Shown here one piece after another: positions 37,575 to 49,194 of a stretch of DNA of 63,000 bases. Source of the stretch: Cylindrobasidium torrendii FP15055 ss-10 (lineage: Eukaryota > Basidiomycota > Agaricomycetes > Agaricales > Physalacriaceae). The notes beneath the pieces are model-generated. The model was not told where the DNA came from. It saw only the letters and a program-made list of their open reading frames with translations, and searched no databases. The position numbers were made by a program, and so were the translations under genes. The stretch is taken from NCBI GenBank assembly GCA_000934385.1, contig KN880573.1:1-63000 (forward strand). Direction: 5' to 3'. Each line of letters begins with the position of its first letter. Positions within the stretch are counted from its first letter, which is position 1.

Positions 37575-40546
37575 TCACTCGTGTGTGCGGCGTCGCAAGA
37601 TTCTGTCCACATCTTCTCGACCAAGATCGTTGAAGCCAGTGATCTCTGTTACAACGTCCTCCCACTCATCTGAAGCCCGCATCGTCGCGCGGACCAAACG
37701 ATCCCAAAGTTCGCCCTCGAGGGCAAGCACCCGGCTTGCCTGCAGTAGTTTTGCCCAGGGAGCTTCAACGCGTCCGCGCCCGCCGCCGAGAGCGCCAGAC
37801 AATGCGGCGTTGCATGTCTCGACCCACAGCTCGCATTCTGCACGAATCTCCTTAGCTTCACCCAGAGAAATCGTCCCGCGGTAAAGAATCTGGCGCTGCA
37901 TGATATGGTCCGCTAGTCGGGCGGCAATGCGCCTGTACAACGCATTTGCTGAAGGCAGTGGCAAAATAGAGCGCAAGTAGCTCAGGTGTGTAGAGAGGAG
38001 TCCAATGGGCGCGAGTAAAGTTTGTGGGACCTTGATATCGTCGTATTCATCCCGTTGCCTGAAATTCCAGTGAGGCGCAGTGTATGGTACAGACGAGATA
38101 AACTCACGTTATCGCATTGGTGAGATGGGCCTTGAGGCTGGCTTCCACTTCGGCACCAACCTGTTGAACCATGATGTCGAGAGCACGAGAAGAAAGCTGG
38201 ATGTAATGCGCTTTGACGACGTCGAACACCGTATCGTCGGATGCATAGCTTTCGACACCTGTCGGAGAAGGGAGGAAAGCACAAGCCTGCGCGCGCGAGC
38301 GTAAGGATGCCCTCTTGTTGATCTCCGTCCATAGCTCGAGGAAAAACTATGGCGTGCATAAGTGCTATCACTTCAAGGGTGAAGAAGTGTCTATACCAAC
38401 TGCTCGCTCCATGTTTCAATGGCAGCGACGACGTACTTCGCGCTGAGAAATGCTTTACACAGGCGTTGAATGCCAGTAAGGCCACTGGTGAGATTTTGCA
38501 CATCTACGTTGACTTTCTGTTCATCTCGGTTGGATAGACTGACGCCTAGGGCACCTGGGACGGCGCGCACAAGGGCAGAGGATAACTGTTCGAAAGCATC
38601 CAGTGAACTGGATATTCGGTGGGAATACATGTCAAGGATAGGCAGTTGCACTGATATCAAGAAACGCGTGCGATGAGTGAAATCGGGCAAAGGCATGTAG
38701 CGATCTGTTAAACAATTAGACATTTTCATTCGGTCTGAATATATCGTCACTGGTACCTGCGATTTGCTCGACGAGTGCAACCAATCTTCTGGCAGAGTGT
38801 GTGGTTTGTGCATCCACGTCTCGCCCAGACTCGTCATCCGCAATCTGCCAGGCATCGGCCGAGCTAATGATGTCTTGGAACTGTTCTTGCCCGACTGAGG
38901 GAAGGTTAAAACTTCGTGGAAGGGGTATGAAAGTATTACCCACATCTTTGTTCACCCTCTATCCAAGCATCAAACCAATCCGGGTTGCCAAGTACAACTT
39001 GGGCAACGCCTTGCCACTCTTCTTTCTGCCCAGATAGACCAAGTGACGTGTCGGTAATTGTGAAATTCAACTCTGAAAGTGTCGCGTCAAACGCGAGGGC
39101 CTGATAGATTGTGTACGCGAGTAGTGCTGGTCGAAACAGTAAAGACGGGACCGTCTTGCGTAGCTTTCGAGTGAGCAACGGCAACAGGAGAAGGATAAAT
39201 TCGTGCTAGGCAGTCATATCAGATGTCTGGGGGTAATGATGAAGGTATGAAATACCCATGCATCAACTGCCTGATACTTGGACCCCACCAGAAGAGGCGT
39301 CGCCACGGTGTCCATGAACTGTTTGTGTTCGTGAATGAGATTGATGACATGCGTAAAATACCACTCTGGCTAACAATAGTCAGCAAGTCGCACAGTAGCA
39401 ACGCGAACCACACACCTTGCTGATCAGGTTGGTCTCTCGCGCGCCTTCGAAATGGTATTGGAAGCGCTGCGCCAATGGGAGGACGAGCGCCTCTATGGGA
39501 TAAAGACCATCCTTTTCCGTGCGTGGCTTCTTGTTGAATGGCTCTCCACTGGACAAACAGTTAGTTCGTGTTAATGGAGGACAACGTCACCGACATGATT
39601 TGAAGCTCGAGTGTAGCCCTGAATGCAACCTCGAACGCTTTGCGGTCTGCCTCTGGCATGGTGAAATAAGACACTTTGGATGGCCATTTGATTTTCTCTG
39701 CAGCATCGAGTAATGTCCTACAAGGTGGTGAGAACTTTGCACAAACTCGTAATTTCAAGTCCTTACATGGCGAACACAGACTTGATGTTGGTCCACGTAT
39801 TATCGCGAAGTCTCTCCAAGAAAGTGACCAAATTGATTGATTGTGTGTCCGCTGTTTCCACTTCTGAGCACACTGAACAGACACGAGACACGAAATTGCA
39901 AAGGTCCCTGAACTGGGAGATGCATGATGCCGTGACGGCTGTAGGAACGGGGCTGGCTTGTTTGGATGCGGCCTCGCTAACATGATGCGTGAGGAAACTT
40001 GGCCAGATATTTTGTATGACACGCACCTGAGCTGCAATGCGTGTTCCACAATCTGCACATAACTCTTCACGTTCTGCAGCTCCTTCAGGCTTCTATGCAT
40101 TGTCTCAAGGTCCTCCAAGAGTGTAGGCTGCTTGTTCCCTTCGTCTGACATGGCTGATACGAGACCATGAGCCAACGATGCCACCTCGTCAGCGAGGGCG
40201 TGGCGTTGGAGAGAGAGCTCCCTAGCAGCCTGGCGGTAGGTTTCTGCCAAGGCGTGCGTTTCCTCCAGAGTATGATCCACAGCAATTTGTGATTTCTCAA
40301 GCTACTGCGTTTTCGACCGTCAATAGTGTCTAGCGCGACTTGTGCTGAGCCGCGCACCTTGGCGTTTAGATCGACCTTCTGCAAACGCGCTTTCTCCAAC
40401 GCATCATCCAACTGAGATAAGTCTCCCAAGGTCCGGAAATTCGAGTTTAGGAATAAAAGTGCATCCTCGTCGGCTTTCGAGCTGTTTGTGGGTGCTAGCA
40501 GCGTCTGGATTTGCTGGGAGGTCATTAAGAGAGGCACGTGCTGCAT
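37575..40546 (-). CDS. TIP20: Tip20/RINT1-family tethering-complex subunit
   Basis: Spliced product of roughly 850 residues; start 40546, or the in-frame ATG at 40525. The N-terminal third is helical (LDDALEKARLQKVDLNAK; ETHALAETYRQAARELSLQ). The central RINT1/TIP20 signature is visible around 39500-39300: a YHFEGARETNLISKP block, then WYFTHVINLIHEHKQFMD. It continues through LLPLLTRKLRKTVPSLLF and a helical bundle to SEWEDVV-type sequence and DRILRRRTHE at the end. In yeast Tip20 is a subunit of the Dsl1 tether that captures COPI vesicles at the ER (NRZ complex with RINT1 in animals). The start lies 96 bp from the divergent carbonic anhydrase gene. Confidence 0.85.
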
Positions 40547-40642
40547 TTAGCCCACTGTGATCGCTGTAATTACAGCCGATTCCTTTTTGCCTGTCAAGCT
40601 TTCAATTTCGATGACTCCGTTCAAGCTCAGCCCAATACTGCC
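40547..40642. promoter_or_regulatory. 96-bp bidirectional promoter TIP20/carbonic anhydrase
   Basis: Start codons of TIP20 (minus, 40546) and the carbonic anhydrase (plus, 40643) are 96 bp apart, so the promoters overlap. No TATA element is clear. Confidence 0.5.
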
Positions 40643-41465
40643 ATGTTTACCCTCGCATCCCAGTCGATGTTCGCAGCGCTCTCGACGCGCCAGACCGCGA
40701 ACACCGTAGCCCGCAACGCGCGCGCTTGCTCGAGCCATGCTGTGAGCCAATTCCTTCAAGTCTCTTCACCGCGTTTTTTTTTGACACGACAGGGCTAGAA
40801 ACACGCATCCAAACCCGCAGCTCCCATTGCACTCCCACCCAAAAAGAAATTGGCCATCGGTATGAAATTTTACCAGCCTCTATCAATAAAACTCATAACA
40901 GGTTCAGTGACCTGCATGGACGCCCGCATCAAGTAGGACTTACTGTGCCGCATAGTGTCCATTTGTTGATGTCCAGTAGCCCGTTCAGACAACTTGGCTT
41001 CGAAGAGGGAGACGCCCATATCATCCGCAATGCCGGAGGCCTTGCGTACGTTTGCTCCCCAACTCTTTGCTGTGCCCACACCTTATTCTTTTACCTCGTA
41101 GCCGCGACGCTCTCCGTAGTCTCGTTATATCTCAGCGCCTTCTTGGAACCCGAGAAATTGCAGTCTACCACCACACCGGCTGTGGGGCGGTCACCTTTAC
41201 CTCCGACTCCCTTCGACAGTTAATCAAGGACGCCGACCCAGGTAACGCTGAAGTTGCCTCCCAAGTGGATTCCATGGAATTTCTCCCTTTCGATGATCTC
41301 GAAAAGTCTGTCCGAGACGATGTCCAATTCTTGCAAGAAAGTCCTCTCATTCTCAAGGGCACCAAAGTTACCGGATGGATACACTATGTCGAGACAGGAG
41401 AGGTAAGTCATTTTGTTTATCCTGGACTATTTCTGACGTCTCCTTAGGCCAAACAAGTGGTGTAG
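40643..41465 (+). CDS. beta-carbonic anhydrase
   Basis: Spliced product of about 185-190 residues with four introns. The first 35 residues (MFTLASQSMFAALSTRQTAN and on) are rich in Ser, Thr, Ala and Arg and low in acid, so a mitochondrial targeting peptide is likely. Removing an intron at 40742-40798 avoids an in-frame stop. Zinc and catalytic residues are present: Cys, Asp and Arg in VTCMDARI, and His plus Cys in YHHTGCGA. The GDAHIIRNAGG block matches the family. The end is ETGEAKQVV at 41465. It interconverts CO2 and bicarbonate (EC 4.2.1.1). The short length and the DARI signature place it in the compact bacterial-like beta class. Confidence 0.88.
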
Positions 41466-41688
41466 TTTGATTTGCAGCATTTAAAGTAGACGCGAGTTGT
41501 ACACACAATTGATTGCAGCGTGGGAACTTTTCATATCTAGAGCGATCGGTTATTGTGTCCGCTTTGTCATTGCCCAGTCATTACTGTTCCCCTCTCACTA
41601 CCGCGAGACTTGCGCGGTGTATTCCTCACTTTGAGTCGAAGATACCCAGCAAGAGACCCAGAGAAAAATCAGCTTACATAGCTGCAGC

Positions 41689-43242
41689 ATGCCCGAATCG
41701 ACCAAGCCAACCGAGTTCATCTTTCTGGGAACAGGGACCTCGTCCTCTGTTCCACACGTCGACTGCTTGACGTCTCCCCCAGACGGACGTCGCTGCGATA
41801 CCTGCCTTTCAACACTACATCCCGAAGGTGTACGCAACATACGGAGGAACACCAACGCAGTCATCCGCACTACTTCTCCACGCGACGGCGCAGATGTGTG
41901 CGTGATTTCCGAGGCAAATGTCGCGTTCGTAGTTCATATACTGTCTAGGACGATTGTGATAGACGCTGGGAAAACCTTCCAACAAGCGGCCACCCAATGG
42001 TTTCCAAAATACGGTCTCAGGACCATTACAGCCTTACTGCTTACACATCCCCATGCTGATGGTAAGTCAAAATATTGAACCGGGGACATTCCATAAGGCT
42101 TGTCAAAGCTGACAGTGCGATGGGTTACTTCACACGCAAGTAAAATCAAATTTCTCACCTGTAAGTACTTACAACCCATTGCGCTGTGAAGCCAGACAAG
42201 CCTGTGAAATGTCCCAACGAGTCTCTTCTACATTCTGACCAATTCCTCAGCAATGAACGGCCTGGATGACTGCCGTTCTTTTACTTTGGGAGGACGTATC
42301 CAGGCGCACATCGACATTTATTGCAATGCATATACTTTCACCGAAGTCCAGCGTTGCTTTCCTTACCTTGTTGCGAAAGAGTATGCTTCTGGTGGTGGGG
42401 ATGTCCCCGAATTCAAATGGCACATCATCGAGGACAAGGTGCCGTTTGAAATCGGGGATACAGGAATTATGGTAACACCCTTCGAAGTACACCATGGGCG
42501 CGTCTTCACTGTACCTCCCTGCCCATCTATCATAGGGACGCCGATAACTATACCTTCGACCCCTACCACACAGCCGACGCCAACAAGCATCAAAGTGGGT
42601 TTGGACGGGCTGCAAACCAAGGCTATCTTGACGACAGAGAAAGAGGTTATCGTGCCGTATTACTGCCTAGGCTTCAAGATTTCGGATTCCATTGTGTACA
42701 TCTCAGACACCTCGTTTATCCCAGAAGACGCGTGGAAAATCATTCTACCCAAGGAAGGAGAGAAGTTGCCACTTTTCGTGCTCGACCTTCTCAGCATCAA
42801 AGGCCACATTGTATGCGTTTGGATTTCCTGGTCATCTGCAGCTTGCTCAACCCTTCGCAGTCACATTTTGGTATTGCCCAAGCAGTGGAGACCATACGCA
42901 GAATGCGTGCCCGGCGAACCTATCTTTTGGTGAGGCCATCGTCGATGTCAGAGGGGCAGGCAGCTGACCATGGGCTAGGGTTTCTCGCACGAAGTCACCC
43001 ATTCTGAATGGACGAGGATGTTCGAAGTTATCTCCGCTGGCAAGTCCTTATCGAGCACCGGGAAAGGATGGTTGGACAACATCACACCGAGAGAGCTAGA
43101 GGGAATTGAACGCGCTATGCACAACCATCAAGGGAACGACACGCATTGGGCACGGCCTGCGTTTGACGGTCTTCGGGTCTGGGTGTCAGCGAACAGGGTA
43201 TGGGACGAGGGCTATGAAGCACCGAGTGCAGCAGGGGAGTGA
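41689..43242 (+). CDS. metallo-beta-lactamase-fold hydrolase (PhnP-like)
   Basis: Spliced product of roughly 400 residues. The N-terminus has the MBL start FLGTGTSSSVPHVDC and a CDTC pair. The metal motif reads LLLTHPHADA after splicing across the GAT G split codon, followed by MNGLDD. It matches HxHxD but has Ala where the canonical HxHxDH has His. Later blocks are VTPFEVHHGR, YCLGFKISDSIVYISDTSFI and the C-terminal SHFGIAQAVETIRRM and GFSHEVTHSEW, where the last metal His would be. Fungi carry such PhnP-like proteins with unproven substrates; a phosphodiesterase is plausible. It converges on UPS1 with a 77-bp gap that holds a hairpin. Confidence 0.8.
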
Positions 43243-43291
43243 CCAGGGTTTCAATGATTTACCAAAGGATTAAGCTAGTGATACAAACGTC

Positions 43292-43318
43292 TAGTCCTGT
43301 CGCTACAGGACTAATAAA
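43292..43318 (+). terminator. hairpin followed by AATAAA between convergent genes
   Basis: A perfect 9-bp stem (TAGTCCTGT and ACAGGACTA, 43292-43300 and 43305-43313) with a 4-nt loop CGCT is followed at once by AATAAA (43313-43318). It lies 50 bp after the MBL gene stop and 2 bp from the UPS1 stop codon. The AATAAA is a plausible plus-strand polyadenylation signal. The role of the hairpin is inferred. Confidence 0.5.
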
Positions 43319-43319
43319 G

Positions 43320-44146
43320 TTAACGGTCGCGAACGAGTGAAGCGTATGATATGGTTATGCCGAACGTCCAAACCAGCCCTTGAGCCGCTGCCATGATCCC
43401 TGCGTGATTTGAGATTGGGGAGCGCCTCCAGCTTGTGGGTTGTAGACGTTCGGGGTGTAGGATGGAACTGGCGCTCCACCAAGGGTCTGGCGGTGCTGAC
43501 GAAGGGTTGCAAGCATAAGTGCCACACCGTCTTTCGACTATGGTAGTGTTAGCCCAACGGGAACCCAATGGGGCGAATAGAATACGCACCCGTTGGAGAT
43601 GGGTCTCAAATCGGTGCAGACCGAAGGCCTCGATCCGCTTCGTCAAACCCCAACCGAAGCGCGACCGAACGCGCGCTTCATTGGTCTGTAGTGTTTTTCT
43701 GAGGACTTGTGAGCATGCTGTGAAATTGTAAGACGGTAAAGGGGCGTACCCTTCCTCGTTCGCTCTGATATGCACCGATTCTTCAACCTTCATGACCTTG
43801 GTGAATTCGAGGTTTTTGGTTGTGCAGCTGAGAGTCCTTCCCAAGGGATCCACCTCGCTCTCCTCCACGACCCACGACTCTGCGCGACTAATGATACCCC
43901 GAGGCGCCCAACGGGGAAGGTGGCCGCGCTTGAGGATAAGGCGGGTTGTTAAAAGTGTTCCGGCCGGGGAAAGTTCACGGTTTATGACATCCACCGATAC
44001 GATGTGGGACGCGTATGGGTTTGGATACCGCAAAAAGTATGCCAATGAGACGATAGACCAGGAATCGCTGGCTTGGAGTGAGCGAGACAAAGTTTGAATT
44101 GGACGGGGACGCACTCGTATGCGAAAGTGTGAGTGTAAAACTTCAT
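43320..44146 (-). CDS. UPS1: PRELI/MSF1-domain lipid-transfer protein, Ups1-like
   Basis: The 32-nt first exon encodes MKFYTHTFAYE up to a GTGCGT donor, and the acceptor just before CGATTCC restores DDSWSIVSLAYFLRYPNPYA. Later blocks are HIVSVDVINRELSPAG, TTRLILKRGHLPRW, ESWVVEESEVDP and a KNLEFTKVMKVEESVHIR segment. These match Ups1 (RYPNPY, TTRLL-K-G-LP-W, NL-T-IMKVEE) better than Ups2. Ups1-Mdm35 carries phosphatidic acid to the inner membrane for cardiolipin synthesis. The C-terminal part past a middle intron near 43700 holds a helix with ARVRSRFGWGLTKRIEAFG. The last 80 codons are Pro/Ser-rich, longer than yeast Ups1. Confidence 0.87.
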
Positions 44147-44391
44147 TATGACGGGTGCTGGGAGATACGAATAAACAGAACTTGAACTTGGTGGTAGGAA
44201 GGAGGGAAGTGGCCAGACTGGTTCAGGTGACAAAGGCAAGAGCCAGAACTGACCAGACTCGTGGACCGTAACCGCGGAGTTGCCGTGAAGCCGGACTCAT
44301 TTGGCTCGATCCCAATCATGTCAGCTCGTTTACGTCGACCGATGAGCACAGCCCTCAGCCTGTCTCGTTGGACTCTTGCCTTGCCCAAAAG

Positions 44392-47300
44392 ATGTACTTC
44401 CCGACGTCGGCGGCCAAGCGCCTCGCAACGGTCCCAGCGCTGCCCAATATACCAGCAGAGCCTGCACTGAGTGTCCTCCCGAGCCCACGCAAGTCGTTCT
44501 TCAGCGTACTCACCCGCAACGGCATATCTGTCTGGCGTGTTCGAGTACGTGATTTGCTCAGCCATCGCGCTTGCCATTGAAATGACCGTAGCCAACCTCG
44601 ATTTTGGCATACCTCTCCCGCACTCCTGCGTCAATAGTTGATCATGGCGAGAATGTAGAGGCGCACTGGGCACCGGATGGGTCGCGCATCGTAATCCAAG
44701 TATGCAGTGTCCCAATAAATTATGCCAATACCACTGAGCTTCGCGTAGACGTCTCTCTCCTTCCTGGTCCTCATCTCAGTCTCGTACAATGTTGGAGAGC
44801 CTGTCTACCAAACACCGCCACTTCCATCCGCCGCACAGCGCAGTTTCCTCGCTGGCCCTGGAGAAGGACTAGCGCTCAACCCAATCAGCCTGCATTTTGA
44901 AGGGGTTATCAGAGTGGAAGGAACATTGATAAGGTGCGACTCCGACGCGTAGTTGAGTAGCGCACTCACTAAGTTTGTGCAGCGCCTCTCCTCGCCGGCA
45001 TTACATCTTGTTCTCCACCAAGAACCCCGCCGCTGTCCAGCGTATTCCATGGCCAACTGATCCAGATGATGAGAACTCAGAGAGTCGGTTCGGAAACTAC
45101 GAAACTTGGGTGTTTAATGACAATGACTTCCACTGGTTCGTGGAACCTGATGGTACGTTCACTTCAGCTCACCGTATGGTCAGCTCAAAGGCTCCTAGTC
45201 AGCGTAACACACGTCTCCTACATGCGAAATGCTGCGGTAGAGACCTGGCTAACATCGGACGGACGCGTATATTTCGTGCAGCTCAACGAAGAGAACCAGA
45301 GTGATCCTGAAATTCCTGCGGAAGAAATGTATGATGTGGAGGATCCATCTCGCTTGCTGCCATCCATGAACACGCCAAGTGCATGGCTAGGGACGTGCAT
45401 ACACGATTTTCCTTCGCCCAGATGGCACCAGAAACAACGGCGCGTCGACCCACTGTCGCCTGTAGACGAGCAACCGCCCCGGCGCACATTCGAAGAGCCT
45501 AAACGCGCCGTCAAAGTAGCGCTCAACAATCGGTTCTCCGTGTTCGCTATTGGCATGGCTGGGTGCGTTCAAGCACAGCGGTGAGATAGTTGCTAACGAA
45601 GTGACAGAGGCGGAGTTTCGCTAACATCTTTCCCGTCATCTCTGTTCCAAACCACACCCCCACCGTCGACGCCGCTCGCTATTCCCAATCCTTATAATCG
45701 ACAACCAGGTGAGGTTTGTGCATTAGACTGGAGCTCAGATGGATATGTCCTCGCGGTCGGCTGGAGACACGGTTGGGCACTCTTCAGTGTCGGTGGTCGC
45801 TGCCTTGCGAGCGGGGGGCTGGGTGGAGGCGAGGAAAGTGCAATCGACAATGAAAAATTTCAAGATGCTTTCATGCACGGTGTGCTTGACTTGGTACGCT
45901 TTACTTGTACACCAATTAATTTTTCTCATTTGTTGTGTGAAACAGTTTTGGGCACCTGGGAACTTTGAGTTGTTTGTGCTCGCCCATCGTCAAGCTGACC
46001 GTGAGTCCTCGCCTTGGCGGGTACTGCATATCCTGACCTCTTATGCGTAGAAGTCGACGGGCAGTTGTTTGTGATACCGTGTGCAAAAAGCGCTACGAGT
46101 GGGCAACAGTCGCCGGTCAGTCGGCTGCAAAACATCGGGACGGAGTTTCTGACCTTTGACTAGGATAATACACGCTATGCGTTTCTCCAAATGGATGACC
46201 GTGCTCTGATATACCGAGGCGCTGACCAGCCGGACATGAGCATCATCAATCCAGAGTCAGATGTCTGGCAGCATGTGAAGGTAACTCACAGGGATCCCCG
46301 TCATATTCATCGTCTCATCGTGCTGAAGGTACCACTGGCATATATGGCGACGAATTGGCCAATCCGCTACTCCTCGCTGAGTAACGACGGACGACTGATA
46401 GCAATTGCTGGTCGACGTGGACTCGTACATTACAGCTCTACATCTGGCCGTTGGAAGGTGTTTGCTGACGAGATGCAAGAACAAGCTTTCACTGTTCGCG
46501 GTGGCCTGCTCTGGTTCCATCATGTACTTGTCGCAGCCGTTGATGTGAATAAGACGTACCAGGTATACATTAGCCCTCTGCTGCATTTCAAACTACTTAC
46601 CTGCCTCCAGATACGTTTGTATTCTCGGGATCTCGAGCTCAGCAACCAACATGTTCTTCATCGAGAAATTCTGCAATCACCAGTGGTTGTCTTGTCATTG
46701 GTGGACAATTCCTTACTGGTCTACACTGCCGACAATACTCTTTTCCATTACTTGATTGTGCCAACAAAGGATACTATTAAACTGCACCTCTGCGGAAGTA
46801 TTACGTTCAATGGGATTATCGCTTCGCCTCAATCTGTGCGCATGTTGAGCTGGATGATACCATCAAGTCAAAAGCGTTCGTATTTTGATTTCGAGCCAAG
46901 ACGATACTGAAGAGTCCAAACAGAGCTTGGGGACCCTGTGGATGACCTTGCCGTCGCCACCGTGCTTATGGTTGTCGGCGGACAGCTTGTGCTTCTTCGA
47001 CCACGCAAGGTAGTGCCCATCCTCTGCCCCTTTTCGTAACTCATCTCATGTGAAGACTGCTGAGCAAGAGGTGCAATACGATATGCAGATATTTGCAGAC
47101 CGTATTGAGTTCTGCTGGATCCATCTTCGAGGTATTGGCGCATTAGAGAACTCGCTGTGGGGATACGATGGCCAGAGTATGCGAGTTTGGTTGAATGCAC
47201 TCAATATCGAAACACCGCCAACGGAAATGCAAACACTGGTACCAGGGCAGCCATTAGCAAAGAGCGTCAAAGAAAGCGTGAATATACAGTTGGACTTTTA

Positions 47301-48126
47301 TCCTCTCTGTATGTGTCTCATTTCTATGCATGAATGACTACTGACAAACGAGGAAGCTGTTCTCATGGACAAGGGCATTATCATCGGCGCTGAACCAGAA
47401 ACCGCAACTCGTTCAAACCTACCCTTCGTTCTATTCCGACACTCAACCAGCGTAGGTCAGGTCTCTCTGGGCAAGCATCATGCTTACGGACCTTCCTAGT
47501 CGCATTTATTCCTGCATCACATATTCCTTTGCCACCTTCAGGACAACCACATTCAGGACGCTGTGATTTTCGCAACACATTACCAAAGCTTGGTTTACTT
47601 TGCGCATGCATTGGAAATTCTTCTACACACAATCGTCGAATCAGAGGCCGAGCATGATGCAGCTGAAGACAGTCCAGAAGGCACTGTCCTACCGGCCGTA
47701 GTTGAATTCCTTGACTACTTTGACCAGTCCCTGGATGTTGTTGTGCGATGTGCTAGGAAGACTGAGATGATTAGATGGCGGAGACTATTCAGCGTTGTTG
47801 GCAACCCGAAAGCACTGTTTGAGGTGTGCTATCTTGCTTCTTTGGAGAAAAATCAGGCTAAAGTTTAGCAGGCCTGTATCGCTTCTCAACGGCTGGACAC
47901 TGCTGGGTCTTATCTTCTTGTCCTCCACAATCTCGAGCAGTTGACCGAAGATAACCATGATGCCATCCGTCTTTTACGCGCTGCTATTGCGGCAAGCAAT
48001 TGGCAGCTTTGTCGCGAGATTCTGCGGTTTTTACACTCTGTAGACGATACGGGGAACGCGCTTCGTGATGCGCTGGCGCGGACTCAACTAGACTTGGAAG
48101 TAATGACCAATGGGCAGTCACATTAG
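44392..48126 (+). CDS. RIC1: Ric1, subunit of the Ric1-Rgp1 Rab6/Ypt6 exchange factor
   Basis: Spliced product of roughly 1,050-1,100 residues with about ten introns. The start at 44392 gives MYFPTSAAKRL, the usual Ric1 N-terminus. The N-terminal beta-propeller region has VLTRNGISVWRVRP and VEAHWAPDGSRIVIQ. A WPTD and DNDFHWFVEPD block follows, then YMATNWPIRYSSLSNDGRLI and RRGLVHYSSTSGRW. The RIC1 domain is at about 47300-48100 with FPFVLFRHSTS-like, HALEILLHTIVE, FSVVGNPKALFEACIASQRL and YLLVLHNLEQL. It stops at 48126. With Rgp1 it activates Ypt6 at the Golgi. Divergent from UPS1 (245 bp) and convergent on BOL2. Confidence 0.9.
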
Positions 48127-48246
48127 TGTATCTTCGTGTGTCGGATGCTTCGGACTACTCAGTGGAATCGGAATGTGTAAATCTTGTGCATAGCATTTCA
48201 GAGCGTGACAAAGTGGAAGGGTTTAGTGGGGAATATTGTACAATCT

Positions 48247-48666
48247 CTAGGCGTTCTTTGCGACAAAGGTCTCGTATTGCTTTGGTGTGAATGTTTTCTG
48301 TACAAGGCAAGATTTTGAGTCAAACCTTCTTGCGAACTACTACCAAGACGCACCTGGGAGAATGCGTGCATCTGGGCAATCTGGTTCTTCAACAGCTCAT
48401 TTACTTTGCGGCCAATCTGAGCGTTTCCCATTTTGAAAGGGCCAAAAACTCACTCCATCTGTGTCTCGCCAACGTCGTCTTTCCTTCGAACGCCTGCGCC
48501 AATGGGTCAGCCAGCGAACGGGCATCTTGCTATTTGTCACGCACTTCGCTGACAAGGACAATGGCATAGTTCTCGCCGCAGCCGCTGGACTGGTCCTCGA
48601 TATTCAAAAATGAAACGGGTATGGCCTCGCGAATGGCTTGTTCGAGTGCTTGTACGTTGATGCCCA
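48247..48666 (-). CDS. BOL2: BolA-family protein, Bol2/Fra2-like
   Basis: Four exons, about 85 residues. It reads MGINVQALEQAIREAIPVSF, IEDQSSGCGENYAIVLVSE, then AFEGKTTLARHR, INELLKNQIAQMHAFSQ and KTFTPKQYETFVAKNA. This is the full BolA domain, including the conserved Cys in SGCG and the HAF-QKT end. Bol2 with the monothiol glutaredoxin Grx3/4 signals cytosolic iron-sulfur status in yeast. The start is the ATG at 48666. Three introns of 50-80 nt interrupt the short gene. A long hairpin repeat lies 130 bp upstream of the start. Confidence 0.93.
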
Positions 48667-48800
48667 TTGTTTGCAAAAGTGATGAGAGCGAGAAGAAATG
48701 AAATTGGCTGATATGATTAGATGACGTTATCTGATAGCAGTACCCCACGGACCCCGCTGCCGCATTGCCGAGGTCCTGCAATGGGAACAATGCAAGGCTA

Positions 48801-49000
48801 TATCACTGGGGGCATTTTATGGGGCTGTTACAAATGAACAGTGGCTCGGACTGTTCTTTGCGCATTGCTGTGGCTGTCGAGTTTTAACAAAGGATTTCTT
48901 TGTCAAAAACCCTTGATCTTGGTCAGTCCGCATAACAGCGCTCACTACAGCCCGAGCCACTGTTCATTTGCAACAGCTCCATTGGATGCCCCCGGTGTAT
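48801..49000. repeat. 200-bp inverted repeat (MITE-like or hairpin RNA locus)
   Basis: Arms 48801-48853 and 48948-49000 are inverted copies. The inner 33 bp match at 30 positions (core CAAATGAACAGTGGCTCG and its complement) and the outer 20 bp at 13. The 94-bp middle shows weaker residual complementarity, so the whole may fold as one long imperfect hairpin. No target-site duplication is clear and there is no open frame with a transposase. It sits between BOL2 and the RGS gene. Confidence 0.82.
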
Positions 49001-49194
49001 AAGTTTGCTCCAAGGAGAGGTGCGTGTTCAAGCGATTTGAAGGCTCGCATCCAGCAATTGAGCACGGATAGCCCGTTACCATGAAAATGGGAGGGAACAC
49101 CATCAGTGTAAGGAATGTATCCATAACCATTGAAATGAGTGTAGTCCTATACATGCAACTAGTACATTATATACCTAGGTAGAGCGACCAGGTA

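Noticed and set aside
48945..49154. 69-codon minus-strand frame upstream of BOL2
   Set aside because: It overlaps the inverted repeat and contains no domain.
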